A stretch of 64,000 nt of DNA from Leptobrachium leishanense (lineage: Eukaryota; Chordata; Amphibia; Anura; Megophryidae), in the NCBI GenBank assembly GCA_009667805.1, contig CM019067.1, forward strand, positions 243,571,721 to 243,635,720, in the 5' to 3' direction. Of the stretch, positions 49,240 to 60,640 are shown piece by piece. The notes below the pieces were generated by a model that ran no database searches, was not told the DNA's origin, and saw nothing but the letters and a program-made list of their open reading frames with translations. The stretch's first letter is position 1; every line of letters begins with the position of its first letter. Made by a program: the position numbers and the translations under genes.

Positions 49240-49298
49240 CAGTTTGCAAAGGATTTTACCAGAAAGGATACATTTTCAAGTAGGTCCTGGGTTCAAGA
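49240..49298 (-). mobile_element. SINE tail fragment
   Basis: AAAGGATTTTACCAGAAAGG...TTTTCAAGTAGGTCCTGGG matches the 3' portion of the SINE family, without the tRNA-like head. 5'-truncated copy. Confidence 0.5.
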
Positions 49299-49299
49299 A

Positions 49300-50642
49300 C
49301 ATTGAAATTATTTGTATTGCAGCTTCTAAAAGAATGCCTGTATATGGAAATTACAGTACCAGCTCGTATCCTCACTGTACAGATACATGCACCAATTATA
49401 TCCACCTGAATCTTATCCCGCTACAGTAGTGACTAAATCCAGAACTCTGCCTCAGTTCTGTCGTTCCCCTGGATCAGGAAACCAAGTACCCGTGTCCACA
49501 CCTGACACCTTGACAGCATTCTTCCTGTGCTGCTCATTTTCAGACCAGGTGTTGGAGTAGCCAGATTCCCCAGTTCACCAGCCATGAAATTCCCTGCATG
49601 GACAAACAGGTCAGCCACATGACCAATTAGCACTGGCTGACCTCAATAAAGGGCTACGTCTCCCTGCAGCCGGTGCTTATTCATTGTTGCCCTCAAACCC
49701 ACAGACTCAAGACCTGTGTGTTATCTCTCAATATCATGCGTATCCCTCTGCTCTCCCAGCCTTTTCCCCTGGATCCACATACCCCTCCAAGTAACCTCTT
49801 GTCTCCAAATCCTGTAGTGGTTTGTCTCCTGTTTCTACTAGATCTCCCATTATCCCTACCAGTGTCCTAGTCTCCCCATTTGTGTCCTGCTGCTCAGCCA
49901 AAGCCTGCTGTTTATCCTCCACCCTTCCATGTGCGAGTATCACTGCACCTTGGACTCCTAACTCTGCCAGAATACCACCCATGACAGGCTGCTGTAATGC
50001 AGCAGTAAAGTTTGTTGATGTTTTTGTACAGCAAGAGTTTGTGCTCCTCCTTTCAACTCCTTTGCAGTCATACAGGGCAATCCAAGTTCTAATGATCTAA
50101 GGAAGATTTTGTTTCTTTAGAGTTAAAACTTTAATCATTCTTTAACCTCTTCAATGTTGAGCCTTTTTACTCAAATGTGCTCATAACATTGAAATGACGT
50201 TTAAAATTATGTTATATAGGTAGAACCCAGACAAACAATATATTGTTTCTTTCAGCAGACTAAGCAGATTAAAAAAAATATTGTTTTTATGTACATAGGT
50301 CTATATCATTACTATTTACATATAGGTCATATTTGAATCCTACATTACAACTATGTGTAAATTTCTATCCTGATTTCAATCATTTACAGCGCGTAAGTTT
50401 ATTTTTTTAATGTTTTCTCATAAAAACACTGTGTTTATATATTTTATGAGGTATTTATTTGAAATTAAGCAGAAATGGAGTACATTGTATTGCATTTTTA
50501 TAAAGAAATACAAATTTTTAACCAAAATGGAAAATTATGATGGTTTTTGTTTATTTTGGAAAATTGTGCTTCATGAATAAAAGTACTGTGTACAGTCTTC
50601 TTTTCAGCCGGTACTAAGTACCGACACCTCACGGCATTGTTT
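49300..50642. other. No gene recognised; possible decayed LTR-like segment
   Basis: The segment 49430-50000 is less AT-rich than its surroundings and contains AATAAAGGGCTACGTC followed by CTGCAGCCGGTGCTTATTC, which could be a polyadenylation region of a decayed LTR. No termini were found, so this is only a suggestion. The remainder is AT-rich. Confidence 0.3.
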
Positions 50643-50644
50643 TA

Positions 50645-50703
<59 letters not shown>
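50643..50703. repeat. (TA)n microsatellite
   Basis: Nearly pure alternating TA over about 60 bp, directly adjoining the minisatellite that follows. Confidence 0.95.
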
Positions 50704-50985
50704 GAGCTATGGAGCTCTGTGATATTCTCATACAAACTGCGCATTACTGGAAGCTTTATTGCTGTGGAGCTCTGCGATACCCTCATACGCACTGCACATT
50801 ATTGTGTGTTTTATTGCTCTGGAGCTCTGTGTTATGCTCATACACACTGCACATTACTGTGAGTTTTATTGCAATGGATTCTGTGATACGCTCATACACA
50901 CAGCACATTACTTTGAGTTTTATTACTCTGGAGCTCTAGGATATGCTCATAAACAGCACACATTACTGTGAGTTTTATTGCTACA
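50704..50985. repeat. Minisatellite, 55-60 bp unit (locus 3)
   Basis: About five units with GGAGCTCTGTGATA, CTCATACACACTGCACATTA and GTGAGTTTTATTGC motifs, the same unit as at 19.2 and 37.1 kb. More diverged between units than locus 2. Confidence 0.85.
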
Positions 50986-51358
50986 TACCCCCGGGGTGTA
51001 GGGGATATATGGTTATGTATGTGACTGTATTGCTGTGTGTATAAATGCATGTAGTTGTCTTTAATCAGGGTGCTGTTCGTAAAATTATATGCCTTTATCC
51101 TTGTCGCAGTCTGGCGTTACCCCCTTGCCCTGCATCCAAAAGGATGGTATTGCTCCTTGAATAGTCACATTATCTGCTGACTGCACTCCACAATGTAAGA
51201 ATGACAGCTGGCGTCTTGGCAGCATCGTGAGGTATGAGCCTGGGTGCACTTAATATGAAAGAGGTCAATTATGGTAGTTCAGACGAATAACTGAAATTCT
51301 ACTTTTAGAAGTGTTCCGAACCTGTAAAATTGCCTCTGTCCTTAACCCCTTAAGGACC

Positions 51359-51990
51359 CAGGACGTACCATGTACGTCATTGCAGCGGGTCTCTTTTAGA
51401 CCCGCTGACGTACATGGTACGTCCTGCGGTTTTTTGAGCGCTGGAAGCGATCGGATCACTTCCAGCAGCTCAAACGCCATTGCAGGATGTCTGGGAGTCC
51501 AGGCATCCGTGCAATGGCGGTGAGAAGTGCCGGGGCACCTTGTGATCGCTCCCCGGGAGCGATCAACATCCGGTTTTACCGGAGAGGTGCCCGGCACTTC
51601 TAGAGAGCGCTGGAAGCGATCGGATCGCTTCCAGCTGCTCTGTGTATATTGCAGGGATGCCTCGACATCGAGGCATCCTTGCAATATGCTTACCTGCCGC
51701 CGGTCCGCTAAGTGATCGCTCCCCCCGAGCGATCACTTCCGGTAGCGGCAGGAAGTACTGAGTGCCACGAGGTATCGTGGCACTCAGTACAAAACGATCA
51801 CATGAGTGATCAGGTGCTCTGCTGGGTGCCTCGAGGGATCAAGGCACCCAGCAGAGTAAAAAAAAGTGTAAAAAAAGTAAAAAAAAGTAAAATAAAAATC
51901 AATAAAAATGAATAAAATAAACTGACAGCCAAGATGGCGCTGCCCTTCTAAGGGCAGGGTCATCTTGGGGCTGAGTGGGATGTTCCTAGC
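51359..51990. repeat. Chain of hairpins in the piggyBac 5' end
   Basis: Successive inverted repeats: GGACGTACCATGTACGTC with its complement through 51423 around GCGGGTCTCTTTTAGACCCGC; GCGATCGGATCACTTCCAGC; GGCATCC motifs around 51490 and 51670; AGTGATCGCTCCCCCCGAGCGATCACT; GCACTCAGTAC repeats around 51785; and GCCTGCCTCATCAGAGAGGCAGGC near 51990. The architecture parallels the TTAA MITEs at 8.5 and 14.4 kb although the sequences differ. Confidence 0.8.
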
Positions 51991-52159
51991 CTGCCTCATC
52001 AGAGAGGCAGGCTAGCAACATCCAATCAGAAGTAAAAAAAAATCAAAATAAAATTTCTAATTTGTCAGGTCAGGTCAATATTTTGTAAATATTGGCCGTG
52101 ACCTCTGTGATTCTCCCTCCCTCTCCTCACTTGTGTTTTGGTGAGCGAGAGAGAGAGAT

Positions 52160-52310
52160 CAGATTTGACAGGTTAGAGATTTTAGTGAGATTAGAAAAAT
52201 TGAGGCAGATTTAGAGAGATTTTAGTGAGATTAGAAAAATTGAGGCAGATTTAGAGAGATTTTAGGGAGATTTAGAAGAATTGAGGCAGGTTTAGAGTGA
52301 TTTAGAGAGA
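52160..52310 (+). repeat. Short tandem repeat in the piggyBac leader, about 43-bp unit
   Basis: GAGATTTTAGTGAGATTAGA followed by AAAATTGAGGCAGATTTAGA occurs twice identically, with flanking partial units. It lies between the hairpin region and the transposase start codon, presumably in the promoter/5' leader. Confidence 0.8.
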
Positions 52311-52418
52311 TTTAGGTGTTTATTTGTATTTTCTTGTGAAACCCAACGGTTCTTCTAAGAACCAACAATCCGCTTATTATACATAATAATTATAAAATTT
52401 TATAATCTATTATATATA

Positions 52419-54134
52419 ATGTCTGAGAGGGTGTACAGCGCCGAGGAGGCATATGCCATCCTGGCGTCAGAATCTGAGGCATCTGCGTCAGACTCCGACC
52501 CTGATTTCGACCCCGCCAACTGCTCAGAGACGTCGCTAGATACATCATCTACGCTGGCTGATGTATCTAGTGATGTTTCTGATGCAGATCCTGGGTCACC
52601 ACCTGCCAGCAGGAGACGCACAGCTCCAGCTGAGGAGTGGGTAGTGCCTCATCGCCAGAGGCCAGATATCCCTCCTTTCACGGCAAATCCTGGCATCAAT
52701 ATTGATGTTGCAGGATTTACCGCCACACAGTTTTTGCAGGTGTTTATGGGGGATGATTTGTTGGGCCACATCGTGGCCCAATCAAATCTGTATGCCCATC
52801 AGCATTGTGCTGCGAAGCCAGACTCCTATTTGGCAAGGCAGCAATGGACCCCGCTAGATGTGCCAGAATTTCTGAAATTCTGGGCACTTACTATGCTGAT
52901 GGGCATCATAAAGAAGCCCTCAATTTGCTCCTACTGGAGCAGTAGCCCCATCTGCTCTACCCCCATTTACCCCCAATCAACGTCACGTAGAAGGTATGAA
53001 AACATTTTGCGTTTCATGCACTTCAGTGACAACAGCCTGTGCCCTCCTAGAGAGCATCCCCAGTTTGACAGGCTGTATAAAATCTGCCCCCTGATTACCC
53101 AGTTCTCCGCCAGGTTTGCAGAGGCTTATACACCTGGAAGGAATATCTGCGTGGATGAATCCCTAATGAAATACAAGGGAAGGCTGGGATTCAAGCAGTA
53201 TATTCCTTCCAAACACTCCAGGTATGGAGTGAAGGTGTATAAGCTCTGTGACAGCGAGAGTGGGTATACTCAGGCCTTCCGGGTGTACGAGGGAAAGGAT
53301 AGTAGCCTTGACCCTCCAGGTTGCCCAGAACACATGGGAACCAGTGGCAAGATTGTGTGGGACTTACGTTTTCCCCTGATGAACAAAGGGTACCACTTGT
53401 ATGTTGATAATTTTTATACGAGTGTCCCTTTGTTCAAGCTGCTGTGTTGTTTTGATACAGCAGCATGCGGTACTGTTCGCAAGAACCGCGTAGGTTTCCC
53501 AGCACAGCTTGTCCGCACCCGGTTAAAAAGGGGGGAGACCTCAGCTCTGCGCCAAGAGGAGCTGTTGGCGGTCAAGTACAGAGACAAGAAGGATGTATAC
53601 CTTCTATCCACCATCCACACTGAGAGGTCTGTGGAGGTCTCTGTACGTGGCAGAGCTGAGCGCATCAGGAAGCCAGTGTGCATCAAAGCCTATAACCGGC
53701 ATATGGGTGGGGTTGATCTGCCAGATCAGCTGCTCCAGCCCTACCAGATTATGCGGAAGTCAAGGGCCTGGTACAAAAAGGTTGCAATTTACCTGATGCA
53801 AATTGCAACCCACAATGACTTTTTGCTCTGCAAAAAGGCAAACCCCGGAGTGACGCTGTCCTTTTTACAGTTTCAGCTCCAGGTCATTTCGGGGCTTTTA
53901 TACCAGGATGCACCTGCTCCCCGGGCGGTGATGGGGGACAGAGTTGGGGCTACGCATTTTATTTATAAAATCCCCCCTACTGAGGGCAAACAGAAACCCC
54001 AAAAAAGATGCAGGGTGTGTTTCAAGAGGGGGCAGAGGAGAGACACAATCTTTTACTGCCCAGAATGCCCTGGACAACCCGGTCTGTGTCTTGGGGACTG
54101 TTTCAAGATATATCACACTGTGCGTGATCTGTGA
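52419..54134 (+). CDS. piggyBac transposase (571 aa, intact)
   Basis: The uninterrupted frame begins with an acidic, serine-rich N-terminus (about 1-60), as in piggyBac proteins. The RNase H-like core has the three expected aspartates: NICVDESLMKYKG (D246), YHLYVDNFYTS (D330) and NRHMGGVDLPDQ (D433), with D436 nearby. The C-terminal cysteine-rich domain (531-566) shows CRVC, CPEC, C557, C561 and H566, fitting the zinc-binding module that reads the terminal repeats. Length and order match active family members. It would excise and insert DNA at TTAA in the nucleus. Intact termini and TTAA flanks make this the only potentially autonomous cut-and-paste element in the window. Confidence 0.96.
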   Translation: MSERVYSAEEAYAILASESEASASDSDPDFDPANCSETSLDTSSTLADVSSDVSDADPGSPPASRRRTAPAEEWVVPHRQRPDIPPFTANPGINIDVAGFTATQFLQVFMGDDLLGHIVAQSNLYAHQHCAAKPDSYLARQQWTPLDVPEFLKFWALTMLMGIIKKPSICSYWSSSPICSTPIYPQSTSRRRYENILRFMHFSDNSLCPPREHPQFDRLYKICPLITQFSARFAEAYTPGRNICVDESLMKYKGRLGFKQYIPSKHSRYGVKVYKLCDSESGYTQAFRVYEGKDSSLDPPGCPEHMGTSGKIVWDLRFPLMNKGYHLYVDNFYTSVPLFKLLCCFDTAACGTVRKNRVGFPAQLVRTRLKRGETSALRQEELLAVKYRDKKDVYLLSTIHTERSVEVSVRGRAERIRKPVCIKAYNRHMGGVDLPDQLLQPYQIMRKSRAWYKKVAIYLMQIATHNDFLLCKKANPGVTLSFLQFQLQVISGLLYQDAPAPRAVMGDRVGATHFIYKIPPTEGKQKPQKRCRVCFKRGQRRDTIFYCPECPGQPGLCLGDCFKIYHTVRDL

Positions 54135-54276
54135 TTTTTTTTCCTTTCTATTTTTTCTCACACTCCAGTTAGTTAGTTCAGTTTAGTTTTTTTTTCTTTT
54201 ACTGCACCAGACTTTTACATTTTATTCGTACATTTTTATGTTCTACAATTGGTGCTGTATTTTGCCAAAATCTTTG

Positions 54277-55160
54277 CACACCTATGCATGGGGGGCATGG
54301 GTGTACTCAGGAGACCTTGCAGAAAACAACCTGGAGAGTTTTCATGCAGTAACAAACAACAGTGTCTCCTAAATCACAGTCCAAATCTAATGTGGGCGTA
54401 AAAATAAAAAATTGAAAAATTACCGCCACACACCTTCTCAAATGTTTTGGGCTAAAACCGTTGCATCCATGGCATCAAAGCACTCCATATGCAATACCTT
54501 GGTGTGTCAACATAACAAATATAAACAATTTTCTGGCAATAATTCAAACTGGGGTATGCGGTAGACCCAAAACCAAAGATAGGCCTAGCTGAAGAAATAA
54601 TCTCAATTTCAACTCCAATGACAAAGTCATAAAAATTGTATTTGAACCTTCCCAAAATCCTGGCAAACCTATGCATGGGGGGCATGGGTGTACTCAGGAG
54701 ACCTTGCAGAAAACAACCTGGAGAGTTTTCATGCAGTAACAAACAACAGTGTCTCCTAAATCACAGTCCAAATCTAATGTGGGCGTAAAAATCTGAAAAT
54801 TGAAAAATTACACACACACACCTTCTCAAATGTTTTGGGCTAAAACCGTTGCATCCATGGCATCAAAGCACTCCATATGCAATACCTTGGGGTGTCAACA
54901 TAACAAATATAAACAATTTTCTGGCAATAATTCAAACTGGGGTATGCGGTAGACCCAAAACCAAAGATAGGCCTAGCTGAAGAAATAATCTCAATTTCAA
55001 CTCCAATGACAAAGTCATAAAAATTGTATTTGAACCTTCCCAAAATCCTGGCAAACCTATGCATGGGGGGCATGGGTGTACTCAGGAGACCTTGCAGAAA
55101 ACAACCTGGAGAGTTTTCATGCAGTAACAAACAACAGTGTCTCCTAAATCACAGTCCAAA
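54277..55160. repeat. Tandem repeat, 387-388 bp unit (about 2.3 units)
   Basis: The marker CCTATGCATGGGGGGCATGG recurs at 54281, 54668 and 55056. The units are nearly identical over most of their length, and a 96-codon minus-strand frame repeats with them; this is probably an artefact. They are followed by a diverged unit that leads into the 383-bp array. Confidence 0.92.
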
Positions 55161-55418
55161 ACTGATGTGGGTGTGAAAATGAAAAATGACCACCAAACAG
55201 TATCCAATTTGTTTGGAGCAAACGGTTGCATCCATAGCATAAAAACACTCCATTTACAATACTTTGGGGTGTTAGCTTACCAAATATATGCACGTTCATA
55301 AAACTGGGGTATGTAAAAAGGCCCCTAAAAAGAAGATAAGCAAAGAAGATACTGTATGTCAAATTAGAAAATTGACAAGCACATGTCAAAGATTGGCGTA
55401 GCACCCCAAACACAACAG

Positions 55419-57010
55419 AACAAATCTATATATGGGTGGTATCACTTTACTCAGAAGATGTTGCTGAACATATTTTGGGTTGTTTTTTGGCAGTAACCCA
55501 TAACTGGATTTGACAATTCATGCCTAAAGTACAATGTGTGTGAAAAAATAACGCAAAAAGTGACTACCTGAAAGTTTGACATAGAGCTAGTGCATGGAAA
55601 GTGTTAAAATACAACTCTTTGAAGCACCCTAGGGTGTGCCCTTTCTAAAAATATATGGTTTGATGGGGGTAAATTACTTTGGCCGGCTTCAAAAATGTCC
55701 CAAATAGGACATGGGTGCATGATGACGAAATGTGAAAATTCCAAGTTGGAAAACTGAAATGCGCACCCCCCAAATAAGGCCTATTAGCCCCCAAATGATC
55801 CGACATACCTATACATGGGTGGTATCAATTTACTCAGAAGATGTTGCTGAACATATTTTGGGGTGTTTTTTGGCAGTAACCCATAACTGGATTTGACAAT
55901 TCATGCCTAAAGTACAATGTGTGTGAAAAAATAACCCAAAAAGTGACTACCTGAAAGTTTGACATAGAGCTAGTGCATGGAAAGTGTTAAAATACAACTC
56001 TTTGAAGCACCCTAGGGTGTGCCCTTTCTAAAAATATATGGTTTGATGGGGGTAAATTACTTTGGCCGGCTTCAAAAATGTCCCAAATAGGACATGGGTG
56101 CATGATGACGAAATGTGAAAATTCCAAATTGGAAAACTGAAATGCGCACCCCCCAAATAAGGCCTATTAGCCCCCAAATGACCCGACATACCTATACATG
56201 GGTGGTATCAATTTACTCAGAAGATGTTGCTGAACATATTTTGGGGTGTTTTTTGGCAGTAACCCATAACTGGATTTGACAATTCATGCCTAAAGTACAA
56301 TGTGTGTGAAAAAATAACCCAAAAAGTGACTACCTGAAGGTTTGACATAGAGCTAGTGCATGGAAAGTGTTAAAATACAACTCTTTGAAGCACCCTAGGG
56401 TATGCCCTTTCTAAAAATATATGGTTTGATGGGGGTAAATTACTTTGGCCGGCTTCAAAAATGTCCCAAATAGGACATGGGTGCATGATGACAAAATGTG
56501 AAAATTCCAAGTTGGAAAACTGAAATGCGCACCCCCCAAATAAGGCCTATTAGCCCCCAAATGACCCGACATACCTATACATGGGTGGTATCAATTTACT
56601 CAGAAGATGTTGCTGAACATATTTTGGGGTGTTTTTTGGCAGTAACCCATAACTGGATTTGACAATTCATGCCTAAAGTACAATGTGTGTGAAAAAATAA
56701 CCAAAAAGTGACTACCTGAAAGTTTGACATAGAGCTAGTGCATGGAAAGTGTTAAAATACAACTCTTTGAAGCACCCTAGGGTGTGCCCTTTCTAAAAAT
56801 ATATGGTTTGATGGGGGTAAATTACTTTGGCCGGCTTCAAAAATGTCCCAAATAGGACATGGGTGCATGATGACGAAATGTGAAAATTCCAAGTTGGAAA
56901 ACTGAAATGCGCACCCCCCAAATAAGGCCTATTAGCCCCCAAATGACCCGACATACCTATACATGGGTGGTATCAATTTACTCAGAAGATGTTGCTGAAC
57001 ATATTTTGGG
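55419..57010. repeat. Tandem repeat, 383-bp unit (about 4.2 units)
   Basis: The marker GACATACCTATACATGGGTGG recurs at 55802, 56185, 56568 and 56950 (spacings 383, 383, 382), with a first unit beginning near 55419. The units are almost identical. They share a skeleton with the 388-bp units (ATGGGTGGTATCAATTTACT versus the GCATGGGTGTACTCAGG region), so both arose from one ancestor. Confidence 0.93.
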
Positions 57011-57704
57011 GTGCCCTTTGGCAGTAAACCTTAAAGTTCACAGTACATGTATTCTTAAATTGCGATCAAAAAAAAAAATCACCAAAATTTTTTTTTTTCT
57101 CAAACTTTGGCATAGATTTGTGGTAAAATGGTTTGCATGGAAAGAGTCAAAATACCCCAAGTTTAATACCTTGATTTGTGTACTTTAAAAAAATATGTAT
57201 ATGTGGAGGGTTATTCAGGAATTAGTGACAGATATCAGTGTTACAATGTCACTATCTCTAGTTTTGAAAATAAACTCTTTGGAAATGGCAAAGTGCTACT
57301 TGCACTTATTGTTGCATAAAATAAGGAAAAAAGCGAGGAATATGTAAACATTGGGTATTGCTAAACTCAGTACTAAATTTAGAAACTACTAAGGAATTAA
57401 TTTTTTTTGACGGTTGTTGATACATAAGAAATTTTGGGGGTCAAAGTTCGAAAAAGTGGTGTTTTTAAATTTTTTTGTCATATTTCACAATATTTTTTAT
57501 AGTAAATTATATGAAATGATGAAAAAAATGGTATCTTTATAAAGTCCATTTAATGACGTGAAAAACAGTGTAAAATATGTGTTACGTTACATAAACGAGT
57601 AAGAGGAAAATTTGACGTAAACACTAACAGCGCAGAAACGTAAAAACAGCAGCGGTCACTAAAGGACGGATTTGTGTAAAACCGCCCGGTCACTAAGGGG
57701 TTAA

Positions 57705-59110
57705 GGGGTTACTAAAAGAGTATTTATTAGGACATGAAAAATAGTCATAAAAATCAGTTTTTCCCTGGCGTGAGAATACCCCCACCTATTGTTCCAGAAA
57801 AAAAGCACTGACTGTGTATAAAACACTTTAACAATAGATGACAATTCCTTGTTCAAAGTACACAGAATTCATAAACCAAAGAGGATTCAATAAGTATAAT
57901 CTGTATTATTTTCTACTTTTTATCTCTGATCTAAAATGGTAGATATTAAAAAATGTTTTATTATTTTTTATATTTTCTACATGCCCAGTCTGGGCCCTTT
58001 CCAATGATACCTCACTTGACCCTCTTCAATTTAAAAGAAGTGGAGATATAAGGTCCACATGACTCCAGCTCACTAATTCCAAATTCTGGGCAGCTGTGCA
58101 CAGCTAAGGGGTGTTTCTGATCTTATGACGTCAGCACACTCTGGAGAGTGCCCCGACCATGGCTTGTGTTCTTACAGGCCCATGACCAGTAGGGAAAGAG
58201 TCAAGTCACAGAGTAAGCGATTGCACATGAATAACTTAAAGGACGTGTGGGGAGCGACTTTCGAGCTACATAGAGAAAACAGATAACGCTTTATTTTTAT
58301 GTGTCCTTTGTGCAGTAAATAAAAATATAAGGGGGCGGGGCCATGGGTTATTTGTAGAACTTTTCAATGCAAAAACATGTATACACATTTTTGGTAGTGA
58401 AGGGATAAAGTCCTTTTTGGTGACAAATACTAATACATAAGTAATGAACAAATATATCAATAATAATAAAACTTGCTAATAGTTAAAAAAAAAAAAGAAG
58501 AATTCCTGCATTTGTAAAAACAAAACACATTTCTATTTTTATATGTACAGGGTGGCTTAGATAACAAGCCAGGGCATTTCTTAAAACATTTCCTTAAAAT
58601 GCATTAAATCTTTTATGTTCTAGTTCTTAGTAAAACAGCATGAACATTTCATTATGAAAATGGCACCTGGTAGCAATACATTTTTTCAACCACATAAGGC
58701 AAAGCTGCTCTCAACAAGAGGTAAATAATACTTTACATACCAATCTGTGACCATATTAGGTCTGTTTCTATTATATTTTTAGCTCATGCAACACATAAGA
58801 TAAAACATAGTTTTTATAACTATTACTTAGTTTCCCAGTCTAACAGCAGCCAATATGTTTATTTAGTGTCACCTGTTCTTTCTTTAACACGATATTACAT
58901 TGCTATACTAAAAGGATGAGAAGTACATCTTGCTACTTGCGATTACATTGTAGTATTGAATGTGGCTTAACCTGTAGCAAGCATAGGAAACATATAGAAA
59001 CATTTATAGCCCCTCTATAACTTCACCTATTGTTGAATTATGCCCCCCACTAACAAACAAGTAATCTTTTTGGATGTAGTTAAGGACCTTATAGTGAGAA
59101 AAAATAGGTT
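57705..59110. other. No gene; decayed MITE-like segment at 57900-58410
   Basis: The motif GGGCCCTTTCCAATGATACC (near 57990) and GGTAGTGAAGGGATAAA (58393) resemble interior and right-end pieces of the TTAA MITEs, but no flanking TTAA pair was found. The rest is AT-rich without recognisable content. Confidence 0.3.
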
Positions 59111-59297
59111 TGTAAAGGTCCTGAGGAAGAAGAGCAATGGCACTAGTGGCCTGCTCTACAGTGGGGCCCTCTCAGGTCTCACAAGGTTTTAGCTCAATTG
59201 TGCCATTACAAGGAAGACTGCACCATATGGAAATCAGACTGCAATCACCCAGAAAGGGTGGCCAGTACTGAATGCCAAGGACGTCTGCTTGAGAGAA

Positions 59298-59355
59298 GCC
59301 GCAACCCTTGACTATCATTTCGGCCTTGTTCGGCCTCGTCAGTAGGGTATTGCTG
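59298..59355 (-). ncRNA. Hammerhead-ribozyme-like motif, unit A
   Basis: Minus strand: ACCCTA then CTGACGA (59342-59336), the stem GGCC/GGCC with loop GAACAA, GAAA, a short helix III closed around GATA, GTC (59312-59310) as cleavage triplet, and AAGGGT pairing with ACCCT. All core nucleotides are present. The first pair of helix I is an A-A mismatch, and helix III starts A-U then U-G. Confidence 0.6.
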
Positions 59356-60065
59356 ACACCCTCTAGGCACGTCGAGCAAGGGGTCCACGTCTGGATTACC
59401 CTGCAAATTTATAGATAGAAAAAAGAGGTTTGCTGCAGGTGTTGTGTGACCTGGGAAAGTTTGATGCGAGTGTCCAGCCAATCAAAAGGGTCTCAATGTG
59501 AGTTTATTGTGAGCCATTGGAAAGAACTGGCACTGAATAACCATTCATTCCTTTAGCCCGAAAATCTGATCAGTGAGCTAATCCCAGTTTGACAGGGTGG
59601 GACTAATCCCCACAGCTCAGAGGACTGACTAAACCCTCATTAACCCCTGTACGGGAAGATGTAGAACTCTCAGGTCTCTGTGGCCATTCAGTCTGCATTG
59701 AATTTCGCAGTGCCTGGAGTTTCCCTTTAAACAAGAGTTCTAGTAAGTACCATACATTTCATCCATGCTCTGTGCATCCTTATGGAGGATCATTTGGCAT
59801 TTTAACTCTATAAGGGTCTGAAAAGCACATATTTCATCCTGAGTACAATGGGGTTGTAAGAATCCTGGGATGAGCCTGGGAAGGTCCTGAGGATGAGCAA
59901 TGGCACTAGTGGCCTGCTCTACAGTGGGGCCCTCTCAGGTCTCCTGAGGTTTTAGCTCAATTGTGCCATTACAAGGAAGACTGCATCATATGGAAATAAG
60001 ACTGCAATCACCCAGAAAGGGTGGCCAGTACTGAATGCCAAGGACGTCATCCCTGCTTGAGAAAT

Positions 60066-60125
60066 GCCGCAACCCCCGACTATCGTTTCGGCCTTGTTCG
60101 GCCTTGTCAGTAGGATATAGCTGAC
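60066..60125 (-). ncRNA. Hammerhead-ribozyme-like motif, unit B (core mutated)
   Basis: Same layout as unit A: CTGACAA (60110-60104), GGCC/GGCC with loop GAACAA, GAAAC, a GATA tetraloop, then GTC (60080-60078). The essential G of CTGANGA is A here, predicted to abolish cleavage. Helix III is better than in unit A (A-U, C-G). Differences between the units fit CpG decay. Confidence 0.55.
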
Positions 60126-60640
60126 ACCCCTCTAGGCACGTCGAGCAAGGGGTCCACGTCTGGATTACCCTGTATTTATAGTTAGAAAAAAGAGGTTTGC
60201 TGCAGGTGTTGTGTGACCTGGGAAAGTTTGATGCGTGTGTCCAGCCAATCAAAAGGGTCTCAATGTGAGTTTATTGTGAGCCATTGGATAGAACTGGCAA
60301 TGAATAGCAGTGCATTCCTTTTGCCCGAAAAATCTGATCAGCGACCTAATCCCAGTTTGACAGGGTGGGACTAAACCCCACTGCTCAGAGGACTGATTAA
60401 ACTCTGCTTAACCCCCTGTATGGGAAGATGTAGAACACTCAGGTCTCTGTGACCATTCAGTTTGCATTTAATTTCACAGTGCCTGGAATGTCCCTTTAAA
60501 AAGAGTTCTAGTAAGTACCCTACATTTCATTCATGCTCTGTGCATTCTTATGCAGGATCATTTGGCATTTTAACTGCATAAGGGTCTGAGAAGCCCCATA
60601 TTTCATCTTTCATCTTGTGCACAATGGGGTTGTAAGAATC

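Larger units (their letters stand above)
51346..57700 (+). mobile_element. Complete piggyBac element (6355 bp)
   Basis: Flanked by TTAA (51342-51345 and 57701-57704). The terminal repeats begin CCCCTTAAGGACC on the left and CCCCTTAGTGACC as the complement of the right. It contains an intact transposase gene, a 5' region made of successive hairpins (51359-51960), short repeats in the leader (52160-52310) and a tandem array between the gene and the 3' end. It is unusually long for the superfamily because of the array. Confidence 0.93.
59116..60640 (-). repeat. Two-unit tandem repeat, 768-bp period, with ribozyme-like cores
   Basis: Unit A (about 59116-59879) and unit B (about 59883-60640) are collinear and highly similar from GGTCCTGAGGA to TTGTAAGAATCCT, joined by a 20-bp linker. 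Each carries a hammerhead-like core on the minus strand 768 bp apart. No ORF is conserved between units and no LTR termini are apparent. The dimeric, non-coding, ribozyme-bearing layout resembles retrozymes or PLE pseudo-LTR tandems; that identity is inference. Confidence 0.75.

Noticed and set aside
54452..55130. Two identical 96-codon minus-strand frames
   Set aside because: They recur with the 388-bp tandem repeat and lack any domain. Repetition, not coding, explains them.
55419..57010. Possible CRISPR-like array
   Set aside because: The units are 383 bp with no short repeat/unique spacer pattern, in a eukaryotic transposon. It is an ordinary tandem repeat.
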